Positions 16,859 through 25,360 of a stretch of 64,000 nt of DNA are shown one piece after another. This DNA comes from Amycolatopsis marina (lineage in GTDB: Bacteria > Actinomycetota > Actinomycetes > Mycobacteriales > Pseudonocardiaceae). Every line of letters begins with the position of its first letter. The stretch's first letter is position 1. The position numbers and the translations under genes are program-made. The DNA lies in contig NZ_FOKG01000024.1 in NCBI RefSeq assembly GCF_900111885.1, positions 17,898-81,897 of the forward strand. Reading direction: 5' to 3'. Below the pieces are notes generated by a model, which saw only the letters and a list, made by a program, of their open reading frames with translations, made no database searches and had not been told where the DNA came from.

Positions 16859-17878
16859 GTGATCGATATTCGCGACGCACAGAACGACGCGGAAGCCGAC
16901 GACACAGAGGTACCGTGGGACGAACTGCCCATTTTCGGCGACCGGCGCGGCCTGCCCTGGTGGGGTGCGGTGCTGCTGGCGTTCGGCCTCGCCATCCTGG
17001 GCGCGGGGATGAACCTGCAGATGCAGGACTCGCTGGGTGTTCTGTTCCAGGGCTGCTACTTCGTCGGCTCGGTGGCCGCCGTCGCCGCGGTCCGCAGGCG
17101 CAACCTGTTCGGGCCGATGGTCCAGCCGCCACTCGTTCTCGGGTTCACAGTCCCGGCGATCGTGTTGCTCGGCTCCGGTCTGCCGGAGAACAGCGACACC
17201 CTCGCCAAGGCACTGGCCATCGGAACTCCGCTGATCAACGGCTTTCCGACCATGGCGATCACGACCGGCGTGACATTGGCCATCGGCATCTTCCGCCTCT
17301 ACCGCGAGCGGGACCCGGACGCCCCGGTGAAGGTCCGCTCGAGCGGCAAACGCGCGAGCAAGCCGGAGCCCAAGGCCGCGAAGGAGCCGAAGTCGCGCAA
17401 GGCTGCCCCGGACAAGGCCGCCGCTGCCGCCAAGGCAGCCGGAAAGCCCGGCCAGGGCTCGACGGTGCCGCCACGCAAGGGCAAGCCCGCACCCGCGGAC
17501 GGCCGCCCGGACGCGCCGAGACGCGGGGAAGGCCGGGGACGGCAGGCCACCGAGGGGCGCGGTGCGGGTGAACCGGCACGTCGGCGAGGCCAGGACGACC
17601 CGCGTGGCAGGCCCGCCGAGCGGGAGAGCGGAAAGGCGCCGCGGGATCCCGGCGCACGCAAACCACGGCAGCCGCGCCAGCCCGGCGCAGAGCGGCGACC
17701 GCGAGCTGAGGGCACGCCGGATTCACCCGGCTCGGGGCGGCCACGCAGGACTCCGCCGCGAGGTGACGCCCCGAGAGGCGGGCGACCGGACGCACCACGT
17801 CGTGGCCCGGAGCCGGGTGGACGACCCCCCAGGGGCAGGCCGTGGAACGACGAGCCCCCGCCGAGGTCCGCCCGCTAG
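16859..17878 (+). CDS. DUF6542 membrane protein with long basic low-complexity tail
   Basis: A 339-residue protein. Residues about 15-145 contain the conserved membrane domain, starting with PWDELPIFGDRRGLPWWG and holding four hydrophobic helices. From about residue 155 to the end the sequence is Lys/Ala-rich and then Arg/Pro/Gly-rich, so it is probably disordered and highly basic. The GTG at 16859 was preferred because homologues begin near this point; the frame stays open to a TTG at 16829. Its position beside ispH matches other actinobacteria (Rv1111c in M. tuberculosis). Function unknown. A 26-bp hairpin follows the stop codon. Confidence 0.8.
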   Translation: MIDIRDAQNDAEADDTEVPWDELPIFGDRRGLPWWGAVLLAFGLAILGAGMNLQMQDSLGVLFQGCYFVGSVAAVAAVRRRNLFGPMVQPPLVLGFTVPAIVLLGSGLPENSDTLAKALAIGTPLINGFPTMAITTGVTLAIGIFRLYRERDPDAPVKVRSSGKRASKPEPKAAKEPKSRKAAPDKAAAAAKAAGKPGQGSTVPPRKGKPAPADGRPDAPRRGEGRGRQATEGRGAGEPARRRGQDDPRGRPAERESGKAPRDPGARKPRQPRQPGAERRPRAEGTPDSPGSGRPRRTPPRGDAPRGGRPDAPRRGPEPGGRPPRGRPWNDEPPPRSAR

Positions 17879-17898
17879 TCCGTCCGTCGGCCCGGGGT

Positions 17899-17959
17899 GG
17901 ATGTCCCCAATGTGGCATTGGGGACGCTCAAGTTCCCCAATGCCACATTGGGGACATCC
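17899..17959. terminator. Long perfect hairpin between convergent genes (family B)
   Basis: A perfect 26-bp inverted repeat (17899-17924 against 17934-17959) with a 9-base loop. Each arm contains the semi-palindrome CCCCAATGTGGCATTGGGG or its complement. It lies between the stop of the DUF6542 gene and the stop of the convergent ispH, a position suited to bidirectional termination. A closely related structure occurs at 57744-57800. Confidence 0.85.
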
Positions 17960-17968
17960 CTGTGCGGC

Positions 17969-19006
17969 TCAGCGCACGCTGCTGGGGGCGCCACCTTCGG
18001 CCTTGCGGAGTTCCCTCGGCAGCGCGAAGGCGATCTTCTCGTTGGCGGTGGTGACCTCCTCGACGTCGGCCCAGCCACGCTCGGCGAGCCACTCGAGCAG
18101 TTCCATCACCAGCACGTCGGGAACCGAGGCACCACTGGTGACTCCGACCGTCTCCACGCCGTCCAGCCACGTCTCGTCGACCTCGCGGGCGAAGTCGATC
18201 AGGTGGGCATCGCGCGCCCCCGCCTTCAGCGCGACCTCGACCAGCCGCTTGGAGTTCGAGGAGTTGGTCGAGCCGACGACGAGCACCAGGTCACACTCGG
18301 CGGCCATCGCCTTGACGGCGACCTGGCGGTTGGTGGTCGCGTAACAGATGTCGTCACTCGGCGGGTCGGAGATCTGCGGGAACCGCTCCTTCAGCTGGTC
18401 CACCCGCTCCATGGTCTCGTCGACACTCAGCGTCGTCTGCGACAGCCAGATGACCTTCGAAGGATCGCGGACGTCCACCTTGCCGACGTCCTCGGCCGTG
18501 TCCACCAGTTGCACGCGGTCGGGGGCCTCACCTGCGGTGCCCTCGACCTCCTCGTGCCCCTCGTGACCGATCAGCAGGATGTCGTAGTCGTCCTTGGCGA
18601 ACCGGGTGACCTCCTTGTGCACCTTCGTCACCAACGGACAGGTGGCGTCGATCGTGCGCAGGTTGCGCTCCTCGGCCTCCGTGTGCACCGCTGGGGAAAC
18701 GCCGTGGGCGGAGAAGACGACCAGGGCACCTTCCGGCACCTCCGAGGTCTCCTCCACGAAAATCACCCCGCGCTCTCGCAAAGTGTCCACCACGTGCCGG
18801 TTGTGCACGATCTCCTTGCGCACGTACACCGGCGGGCCATACAGCTCCAGCGCCTTTTCCACCGCGATCACAGCACGGTCCACACCTGCGCAGTAGCCGC
18901 GTGGCTTTGCCAGCAGGACACGCTTGCCCTTCGCCGGGGATCCGTCCGGGCGCCCACCGATCGACACGTCGGTGGCTGGCTCGATTCCGGGGCTCGCTGC
19001 ACTCAT
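17969..19006 (-). CDS. ispH: 4-hydroxy-3-methylbut-2-enyl diphosphate reductase
   Basis: A 345-residue iron-sulfur enzyme of the last step of the MEP isoprenoid pathway, producing IPP and DMAPP. The three cluster cysteines are in PRGYCAGV, DATCPLVTKVH and DICYATTNRQ; the substrate-binding motifs FSAHGVSP, LIGHEGHEE and GSTNSSNSKRL are also present. The ATG at 19006 was chosen because conserved sequence begins soon after; the frame remains open to an ATG at 19096 with a better GAGGTG ribosome-binding site, so a 375-residue form is possible. It is convergent with the DUF6542 gene. Confidence 0.96.
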   Translation of the reverse strand: MSAASPGIEPATDVSIGGRPDGSPAKGKRVLLAKPRGYCAGVDRAVIAVEKALELYGPPVYVRKEIVHNRHVVDTLRERGVIFVEETSEVPEGALVVFSAHGVSPAVHTEAEERNLRTIDATCPLVTKVHKEVTRFAKDDYDILLIGHEGHEEVEGTAGEAPDRVQLVDTAEDVGKVDVRDPSKVIWLSQTTLSVDETMERVDQLKERFPQISDPPSDDICYATTNRQVAVKAMAAECDLVLVVGSTNSSNSKRLVEVALKAGARDAHLIDFAREVDETWLDGVETVGVTSGASVPDVLVMELLEWLAERGWADVEEVTTANEKIAFALPRELRKAEGGAPSSVR

Positions 19007-19146
19007 GCCGTCCAGGGTACGGGCCGTAGTGGACACGGGAGCGGGTGAGCGCGGGCCGTTGTGGCTGTTGTGCGGCGGGTCACCATCTGCCGACACCTCG
19101 CCCTGCCGGTTGGGCAGGATGGGGTATGTACGGCAGGCTAGGGGCC

Positions 19147-19896
19147 ATGAAGTCTCTCCCGTTCCCGCTACGGGTCGCCGCGGGCCTCGCCGTCACCACC
19201 GCCGAACGGGTTCGCGAGCTGCCGAAGCACGTCGCCGGGTTCCCCGTGACGGTCGCGAGCCAGGTGCTACAGGCATCGATGCGTGTGCAGCAGCACATCA
19301 CCGAACTGGCCATCAAGGGCGATGACGCCCTGTCCGTGCTGCGCCCGGTCGAGGAGACGCCGAGCTGGGCGACCTTCGATGAGGACGAGACCGACCTCAC
19401 GGCGCCCGCCCCGGGGTTCCAGAACGTCACTCCACTCGACCGGAACCCGAGCGTGACCGAGCCGGAGCGTTCGGTAACCAGCGCCGCCGTGGAGAACAAC
19501 GGCCACCGGCCCAGCAGTACTCCCGACCCCACCGAACGGCCGGATTCCGAGCAGGACGAGGATCCTTGGACCAGGGAGGAACGCGCGCTGGCACAGGAGC
19601 ACTCCGAAGGTGAGTTCGACAGTGCTCCGTTCGACACCGCCGCACCCGAGCCGCGGGCGACCGACTCGCAGTCCGCGGAATCCGGCGGCCCCGCCGGACT
19701 GAGCAACTACGACGAGCTCACACTGCCCCAGGTCAGGGCCCGGCTGCGGCACCTGAGCCTGGAACAGCTCGAGGAGCTGCTGGCCTACGAACGCGCGCAC
19801 GCCGACCGCCCTTCGTTCGTCGGAATGCTGGCGCGGCGGATCGGGAACGTGCGCGGGACGGGCAACACCGGTGCCGAGGGCTCGACGGAGCGGTGA
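19147..19896 (+). CDS. Lipid droplet-associated-type protein (Rv1109c-like)
   Basis: A 249-residue protein with a conserved N-terminal amphipathic region (LPFPLRVAAGLAVTTAERVRELP), a variable acidic Pro/Glu/Ser-rich middle, and a conserved C-terminal helical segment (YDELTLPQVRARLRHLSLEQLEELL). This is the pattern of actinobacterial proteins annotated as lipid-droplet-associated and encoded next to ispH/xseA. The stop overlaps the GTG start of xseA by GTGA. An in-frame ATG at 19126 with an AGGATGGGG ribosome-binding-like sequence is an alternative start. Its role is unproven; coupling to xseA may be positional only. Confidence 0.8.
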   Translation: MKSLPFPLRVAAGLAVTTAERVRELPKHVAGFPVTVASQVLQASMRVQQHITELAIKGDDALSVLRPVEETPSWATFDEDETDLTAPAPGFQNVTPLDRNPSVTEPERSVTSAAVENNGHRPSSTPDPTERPDSEQDEDPWTREERALAQEHSEGEFDSAPFDTAAPEPRATDSQSAESGGPAGLSNYDELTLPQVRARLRHLSLEQLEELLAYERAHADRPSFVGMLARRIGNVRGTGNTGAEGSTER

Positions 19897-21155
19897 GCAG
19901 CGGCACGGAACAGTCGGCACGCGAGAACACCGGACATAGCGCGGAAAACCCCTGGCCGGTCCGTACCGTGGCCAGGAAGATCGCGGACTGGATCCACCGG
20001 CTCGGCGCGGTGTGGGTGGAGGGTCAGCTGACCCAGATCTCGGCCCGGCAGGGAACGCAGACGGCGTTCCTCACCCTGCGCGACCCGTCCGCGGACGTCT
20101 CGATGACGGTCACCTGCCCGATGCGGATCCTGCGTTCGGTCGAGCCCCCGCTGCGCGAGGGCGCCAGTGTGGTCGTGCACGCCAAGCCGACATTCTTCCT
20201 CGGCAGGGGCACCTTGAGCCTGCGGGCCAACGAGATCCGCGCGGTCGGAATCGGTGAACTGCTCGCCAGGATCGAGCGGTTGCGCAAGCTGCTGGCCGCC
20301 GAGGGTCTGTTCGCGGTGGAACGCAAGCGGAGGCCGCCGTTCCTGCCGAAGGGGATCGGCCTGATCACCGGGCGTGCCTCGGCCGCCGAGCGGGATGTGC
20401 TGGTGAACACCAGCGCCCGCTGGCCCGCCGCCCGGTTCCAGGTCATCAACACGGCGGTACAGGGCGCGCAGGCCGTTCCGCAGATTCTCCGAGCACTGTC
20501 CAAATTGGATTCCGACCCGGATATCGACGTCATCGTCATCGCGCGGGGCGGAGGCAGCGTCGAGGACCTGCTGCCGTTCTCCGACGAGGCGCTGTGCCGG
20601 GCGGTCTCCTCGGCCCGCACTCCCATCGTGAGCGCGATCGGCCACGAGCCCGACACGCCACTCCTCGATCACGTCGCCGATCTGCGTTGTTCCACTCCCA
20701 CCGACGCGGGCAAACGGATCGTGCCCGATGTCCGGGAGGAGACCGAGCGGGTACACCAGATGCGTGATCGCGCACGCCGCGCACTGCACGGCTGGGTGGA
20801 CACCCAGTGCAGGCTGCTCGACCAGCTGCGCAGCAGGCCCGCGCTGGCCGACCCGCTCGGCCCCATCCAACGGCGCTCCGACGAAGTCGCGTTGCAGGCG
20901 CAGCGCGGCACGCGGGCGATGATGACGGTGCTGACCAGAGAACAGGCGGCCCTGACCTCCGCGCGAGCCCGGCTGGCCGCACTCGGCCCCGCGGCGACGT
21001 TGGCCAGGGGGTACGCGATCGTGCAGTATTCCGACCCTGAAGGCAACCTCCGGGTACTCCGGTCGGTCTCTGAAGTCGCGGAGGGAACTCCGCTTCGCGT
21101 TCGCATGGCTGACGGCGTCACCCATGCGATCGCGAACGGCGAGACCGGCGAGTGA
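19893..21155 (+). CDS. xseA: Exodeoxyribonuclease VII large subunit
   Basis: A 420-residue nuclease subunit. It has an N-terminal OB-fold (about residues 20-115), then the catalytic domain with GLITGRASAAERD, the Gly-rich motif ARGGGSVEDLLPFSDE, and AIGHEPDTPLLDHVAD, and finally a helical region that binds the small subunit. With XseB it degrades single-stranded DNA from both ends. The GTG start overlaps the stop of the upstream gene. xseB lies downstream, but an additional gene separates the two. Confidence 0.96.
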   Translation: MSSGTEQSARENTGHSAENPWPVRTVARKIADWIHRLGAVWVEGQLTQISARQGTQTAFLTLRDPSADVSMTVTCPMRILRSVEPPLREGASVVVHAKPTFFLGRGTLSLRANEIRAVGIGELLARIERLRKLLAAEGLFAVERKRRPPFLPKGIGLITGRASAAERDVLVNTSARWPAARFQVINTAVQGAQAVPQILRALSKLDSDPDIDVIVIARGGGSVEDLLPFSDEALCRAVSSARTPIVSAIGHEPDTPLLDHVADLRCSTPTDAGKRIVPDVREETERVHQMRDRARRALHGWVDTQCRLLDQLRSRPALADPLGPIQRRSDEVALQAQRGTRAMMTVLTREQAALTSARARLAALGPAATLARGYAIVQYSDPEGNLRVLRSVSEVAEGTPLRVRMADGVTHAIANGETGE

Positions 21156-21192
21156 GATCCGCACGACCGGCCAGAGGAAGGAGGAAGAAGCG

Positions 21193-21696
21193 TTGCCGCC
21201 ACGGCACAGACCCCAAGCACCGCAGCCACAGCTCGTGACGCCGTTGCCATCCCCGGCACGCACGACCACCTTCCTCCCACTGACGACCGAAGCGGCCCTG
21301 CGGCTGTCGCGCACCGGTCCCGACCACAACCGCGCACTCGTGCTGCGCCACCGCGCCGAGGAGGCCGACGCCGCGGCGGGCAGGTGCTGGACAGCACTGC
21401 TCGCGGGCTGTGATTCCACCGTGCGCTGGGGGCTCCGCCCCCGGCTGCGCCAGTTGTCCGAGGCGACCTCCCTCTACGTCGGCACGCACTGGTGGTTCAA
21501 CGACGGCGCGACCCACCGTCGCCGGGTCGCGCAGTCGCAGGTCCACATCGAGGACGCGATCGCCGACGGTGACGGGCAGGAGTTCGCCATGGCCTTCATC
21601 GGGTACGACCACGCGATGGCCAGCGCGGTAGTGTGCGGCACTCGCCCACTCGGCGAGATCCAGCCCCCTCAGCACACCCGGAGTCCGACACAGTGA
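21193..21696 (+). CDS. Hypothetical protein encoded between xseA and xseB
   Basis: A 167-residue protein I do not recognise. It begins with a Pro/Gln-rich stretch (residues 1-25), followed by a region with the motif LYVGTHWWFNDGATHRRRVAQSQVHIEDAI, several conserved-looking Trp and His residues, and a Pro-rich tail. The TTG start is chosen because AAGGAGGAAG lies just upstream; no ATG in this frame has a comparable signal. Its stop overlaps the GTG of xseB by GTGA, so it is translationally coupled within the exonuclease VII operon. Codon use is like its neighbours. A gene inserted between xseA and xseB is unusual and suggests a role with that nuclease. Confidence 0.7.
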   Translation: MPPRHRPQAPQPQLVTPLPSPARTTTFLPLTTEAALRLSRTGPDHNRALVLRHRAEEADAAAGRCWTALLAGCDSTVRWGLRPRLRQLSEATSLYVGTHWWFNDGATHRRRVAQSQVHIEDAIADGDGQEFAMAFIGYDHAMASAVVCGTRPLGEIQPPQHTRSPTQ

Positions 21697-21968
21697 CCGA
21701 CAGCGCACCCGAAGGCGAGACCGCGGAACTCGGCTACGAGCAGGCCCGTGATCAGCTCATCGAAGTCGTACGCGGCCTCGAGGCGGGCGGACTCTCGCTC
21801 GAGGAGTCGCTCGCGCTCTGGGAACGCGGCGAGGAGCTGGCCAAACTGTGCGAACGGCATCTCGACGGAGCGCGCGAGCGGATCGAGGCCGCCCTGGCCT
21901 CCGTCGAGGACGCGGAGGACACGGGGGGCGCCGAAGGCTCCAACGGAACCGCCGCGAACACAGGGTGA
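21693..21968 (+). CDS. xseB: Exodeoxyribonuclease VII small subunit
   Basis: A 91-residue acidic helical protein. The family core is clear: YEQARDQLIEVVRGLEAGGLSLEESLALWERGEELAKLCERHLDGARERIE, about residues 13-63, which forms the helical hairpin that packs on XseA. The C-terminal tail is Glu/Gly/Asn-rich. The GTG start overlaps the stop of the preceding hypothetical gene. A longer in-frame ATG at 21633 is inside that gene and is not needed. Confidence 0.94.
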   Translation: MTDSAPEGETAELGYEQARDQLIEVVRGLEAGGLSLEESLALWERGEELAKLCERHLDGARERIEAALASVEDAEDTGGAEGSNGTAANTG

Positions 21969-22110
21969 CTCTCGCCATGCTCGTCTGAGCGTGCGCCTGC
22001 CGTTGTATCTGGAAGGGCGTCTGAGAACTGGACTGACCTGCGGTGGTGAGTGAAAGAACGTGCCCGCCCGTCTCCCACCACCACCCAAACGGAGGCGCTC
22101 CGCGCCCAAG

Positions 22111-22218
22111 AACGCGCGTGTGGCGAAGCCCACGAGCGGGGAGGCGGGGCACACGACCTGCGGCGGCGACCATTCCACTTCATGTCCGAGCACAGCCGAG
22201 TCGATCGTGTCGCGCGTT
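22111..22218. repeat. MITE-like intergenic element, copy 2
   Basis: This element occupies the middle of the 307-base gap between xseB and glpX. Ends are AACGCGCG (22111-22118) and CGCGCGTT (22211-22218). The inner blocks match copy 1 (1405-1510): GGCGAAGCCCACGAGCGG, then GAGGCGGGGC on the left, and GCCGAGTCGATCGTG on the right, while the central part is unrelated. Overall length is 108 bp against 106 bp. The rest of the gap shows no gene. Confidence 0.6.
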
Positions 22219-22275
22219 TTCAAACTGGCTCTGAGAGAATCAGTGCACTCCGAGCACAGCGAACCGGGAGGCACC

Positions 22276-23340
22276 ATGTCCACCGCAGGACAGTCCAGCA
22301 GCACGCCCCGACTCAGGGAAGCGCCGGACCGCAACCTGGCGATGGAGCTGGTCAGGGTCACCGAAGCGGCATCGATGGCCGCGGGGCGCTGGGTCGGCAA
22401 GGGCGACAAGATCGGCGGGGACGGCGCGGCCGTCGACGCGATGCGCCAGCTCGTCGGCACGGTGTCGATGCGCGGTGTCGTGGTGATCGGCGAGGGCGAG
22501 AAGGACGAGGCGCCCATGCTGTTCAACGGCGAGGAGGTCGGCAACGGCGACGGTCCCGACTGTGATGTGGCCGTGGACCCGATCGACGGCACCACGCTGA
22601 TGGCCAAGGGCATGCCCAACGCGCTGGCTGTACTGGCGGTCGCGGAGCGCGGCGCCATGTTCGACCCGTCCGCTGTGTTCTACATGGAGAAACTCGCCGT
22701 CGGCCCGGAGGCCGCTGGCACGGTGGACCTGTCCGCGCCCATCGCGGAGAACATCCGCCGGGTCGCCAAGGCCAAGCACAGCGGCGTTTCCGACGTCACG
22801 GTCTGCATCCTGGACCGGCCTCGGCACGAGCAGATCGTCAAGGAGGTCCGCGAGGCAGGCGCGCGCATCCGGTTCATCTCCGACGGTGACGTCGCAGGTG
22901 CCATCGCCGCGGCCCGCCCCACGACCGGTGTGGACATGCTGCTCGGCATAGGCGGCACACCGGAGGGGATCATCGCGGCATGCGCGATGAAGTGCCTCGG
23001 CGGTGAGCTGCAGGGCCGGTTGTGGCCGAAGGACGACGCCGAGCGGGAGAAGGCACTCGCGGCGGGCCACGACCTGGACCGGGTGCTGAGCACCGACGAC
23101 CTCGTCCGTGGGGACAACGTCTTCTTCTGCGCGACGGGCGTGACCGACGGCGATCTGCTGCGCGGAGTGCACTACCGGGCGGGCGGCGCGACCACTCAGT
23201 CGATCGTGATGCGTTCCAAGTCTGGCACCGTCCGGCTGATCGACGGCTATCACCGGCTGACGAAGCTCCGCTCGTACTCGTCGGTGGACTTCGACGGCAG
23301 CCTGGACGAGAACGGCGACGTCGTCCCGCCACTGCCCTGA
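22276..23340 (+). CDS. glpX: Fructose-1,6-bisphosphatase class II
   Basis: A 354-residue metal-dependent phosphatase of gluconeogenesis. Metal- and substrate-binding motifs are present: GEGEKDEAPML, DVAVDPIDGTTLMAKG, ISDGDVAGAI and GIGGTPEGI. This GlpX-type enzyme is the usual fructose bisphosphatase of actinobacteria. A GGGAGG ribosome-binding site precedes the ATG at 22276; the frame extends upstream across the repeat element, but that extension is not conserved. The stop overlaps the ATG of a secreted protease gene (TGATG). Confidence 0.97.
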   Translation: MSTAGQSSSTPRLREAPDRNLAMELVRVTEAASMAAGRWVGKGDKIGGDGAAVDAMRQLVGTVSMRGVVVIGEGEKDEAPMLFNGEEVGNGDGPDCDVAVDPIDGTTLMAKGMPNALAVLAVAERGAMFDPSAVFYMEKLAVGPEAAGTVDLSAPIAENIRRVAKAKHSGVSDVTVCILDRPRHEQIVKEVREAGARIRFISDGDVAGAIAAARPTTGVDMLLGIGGTPEGIIAACAMKCLGGELQGRLWPKDDAEREKALAAGHDLDRVLSTDDLVRGDNVFFCATGVTDGDLLRGVHYRAGGATTQSIVMRSKSGTVRLIDGYHRLTKLRSYSSVDFDGSLDENGDVVPPLP

Positions 23341-24158
23341 TGGCGGTCCGGCGCAGCAGGGCCGCCGTCGCGCTGGCGGTGACACTGGGGCTGATCTCGA
23401 CGGGTGTCCAGCAGGCGGCGGCGGTCCAGCCACTGATCATCGGCGGGACCGCCGCCGATGAGCCGTACCCGTTCATGGTGTCCATACAGACCCGCTCCGG
23501 GCAGCACTTCTGTGGCGGTTCGCTCCTGTCGCCCACCTGGGTGCTCACGGCGGCGCACTGCGTGGACGGCAGGAAACCCCGAGCCGTCAGTGCCCGGATC
23601 GGCAGCGCGGACCGCTCGCAGGGCGGAGAACTCCGCGAGGCCGCGGAGATCATCGTGCACCAGGCCTACGACCCCGAGGGCGCGGGTGGCGACCTCGCAC
23701 TGGTGCGACTCACCGAACCCGCGGAGGCCACGCCCGCGCCCATCGCCACAACGACAGAGGTGGGCACGGCCGCGCGCATTCTCGGCTGGGGTCAGACCTG
23801 CCCGACCGAGGGCTGTGGGGAGAGTCCGGTGCAACTGCAGCAGTTGGACACCTCCCTGGTGGAGAGCAAACTCTGCACCGCCGAGTTCGATGACGCCGCG
23901 GAACTGTGTGTCGACAACCCCGGCGGCGACGCTGGATCGTGCTACGGCGACTCCGGCGGGCCTGCCCTGCGGAAGGTGGAGGAGGGCCGGTGGGAGGTAC
24001 TCGGCCTGACCAGCAGACCGGGCAACGGGGACCGGACCTGCGCTACTGCGCCCTCGATCTACACCTCGGCCACCGCCTACTCCCAGTGGATCACAGAGCA
24101 AATGGCGCCGCCGGAACCCGAGCCGGCCCCCGAGCCGGCGACGGCACCCGCGGCATAG
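23340..24158 (+). CDS. Secreted trypsin-like serine protease (S1 family)
   Basis: A 272-residue chymotrypsin-fold protease. A signal peptide (about residues 1-28) is followed by a short propeptide and the activation-type sequence IIGGTAADEPYPFMV. The catalytic triad is His73 (TAAHC), Asp118 (GDLALVRL) and Ser205 (GDSGGP). Six or more cysteines in the usual positions suggest disulfides. The C-terminus is a Pro/Glu/Ala repeat (PEPEPAPEPATAPA). The ATG overlaps the glpX stop as TGATG, so translation may be coupled, a strange pairing of a gluconeogenic enzyme and an exported protease. Target unknown. Confidence 0.94.
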   Translation: MAVRRSRAAVALAVTLGLISTGVQQAAAVQPLIIGGTAADEPYPFMVSIQTRSGQHFCGGSLLSPTWVLTAAHCVDGRKPRAVSARIGSADRSQGGELREAAEIIVHQAYDPEGAGGDLALVRLTEPAEATPAPIATTTEVGTAARILGWGQTCPTEGCGESPVQLQQLDTSLVESKLCTAEFDDAAELCVDNPGGDAGSCYGDSGGPALRKVEEGRWEVLGLTSRPGNGDRTCATAPSIYTSATAYSQWITEQMAPPEPEPAPEPATAPAA

Positions 24159-24170
24159 TCCGTCGCGAGT

Positions 24171-25160
24171 TCACTCGACGTTGCTCGAATGCCCGGGGAA
24201 CAGGTGGGCGTCGGGGTTGAGCAGCACCGCGATGTTGTTCACCGCGGTGGCGGCCTCGCCGAAGCCCGTGGCGATGAGTTTGACCTTGCCGGGATAGGCG
24301 GCGACGTCACCCGCGGCGTACACCCGTTCCCGTGCCGTCGCCATTGTGGAGTCGACGGCGATGGAGCGATGGTCGATCTCCAGCCCCCAGTTCTCGATCG
24401 GCCCGAGGTCGGCGGTGAACCCGAGTGCTGCCACGACGGACTGCGCGGGCAGCACCTCCTGCTGCCCGCCCTTGATCTCCAGCGTCACCTCGGCGAGCCC
24501 ACCGTCGTCGCCGCCACGCAACTCCGTGACCTCCGCGTCGGTGATGATCCGGACGCCGAGGTCCCGCACCTCCCGGACGATCGACTCCGCGGCGCGGAAG
24601 CGCGCTCGCCGGTGCACGAGGGTGACGCTGGAGGCGATCGGACGCAGGGCGAGTGCCCAGTCGAACGCGGAGTCGCCACCCCCGACGACCACGACGTCCT
24701 GTCCCTGGTGCGCGTCGAGCGCCGGCACGAAATGCACCATGCCGCGCCCCAGCCAGCCGTCGCCCGCGGGCAGGGGGCGGGGGGTGAACTCGCCGATGCC
24801 CGCGGTGACGAGCACCGCGCCCGCCCGCACCCGCTGTCCGCCGTCCAACGTGAGCTCGACGCCGTCGTCCACCTGAGCCAGCCCCTCGGCCTTGCGCCCG
24901 AGCAGGTAGATCGGTTTCCACGGGGCGACCTGCTCGACGAGCCCCTTGACCAGGTCGCGGCCGCGCACTGCGGGGAATCCGCCAACGTCGTAGATCATCT
25001 TCTCCGGGTACATGGCGGTCACCTGACCACCTGACTCCGGCAGGGAGTCCACAATGGCCATCGTCAGACCGCGGAAGCCCGCGTAGTAACCGGCGAATAG
25101 ACCGGTGGGGCCCGCTCCGACGATGACGATGTCGACGGACAGATCCTCGGGTGTGCTCAT
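24171..25160 (-). CDS. Ferredoxin--NADP reductase, thioredoxin-reductase-like type
   Basis: A 329-residue FAD/NAD(P)-binding oxidoreductase. The FAD motif GAGPTGLFAGYYAGF is near residue 14 and the NAD(P) motif GGGDSAFDWALAL is near residue 160, followed by RRARFRA, a pattern that selects NADPH. The C-terminal segment YAAGDVAAYPGKVKLIATGFGEA is typical. There is no redox-active CxxC, which separates it from thioredoxin reductase and matches the YumC/TrxR-like ferredoxin/flavodoxin reductases. The ATG at 25160 was chosen; the longer frame upstream runs into the tandem repeat region. It is divergent from fumC. Confidence 0.9.
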   Translation of the reverse strand: MSTPEDLSVDIVIVGAGPTGLFAGYYAGFRGLTMAIVDSLPESGGQVTAMYPEKMIYDVGGFPAVRGRDLVKGLVEQVAPWKPIYLLGRKAEGLAQVDDGVELTLDGGQRVRAGAVLVTAGIGEFTPRPLPAGDGWLGRGMVHFVPALDAHQGQDVVVVGGGDSAFDWALALRPIASSVTLVHRRARFRAAESIVREVRDLGVRIITDAEVTELRGGDDGGLAEVTLEIKGGQQEVLPAQSVVAALGFTADLGPIENWGLEIDHRSIAVDSTMATARERVYAAGDVAAYPGKVKLIATGFGEAATAVNNIAVLLNPDAHLFPGHSSNVE

Positions 25161-25208
25161 TCGGTGGTCCTTCCGCCTGTGGTGGGTGGCAGCCGTCACA
25201 ACCAACAC

Positions 25209-25308
25209 TATGACGCGAAGCGTCTCGATGGGGGGCGGTGGCCGGGCGACGGGCGGGCTATGACGCGAAGCGTCTCCTTGGGGGGCGGTGGCCGGGCGAC
25301 GGGCGGGC
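25209..25308. repeat. Tandem 50-bp duplication in a divergent promoter region
   Basis: Two head-to-tail units (25209-25258 and 25259-25308) differ at only two adjacent bases. Each contains the hairpin-like dyad GACGCGAAGCGTC and a G-rich stretch TGGGGGGCGGTGG followed by CCGGGCGACGGGCGGGC. The repeat lies between the starts of the divergent reductase and fumC genes, so it probably overlaps promoters or an operator present in two copies. Confidence 0.85.
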
Positions 25309-25360
25309 AAGTGCTCAACACCACCGGGCGACCGAATCGCGGTTGGGCCAGACTGGCCCT

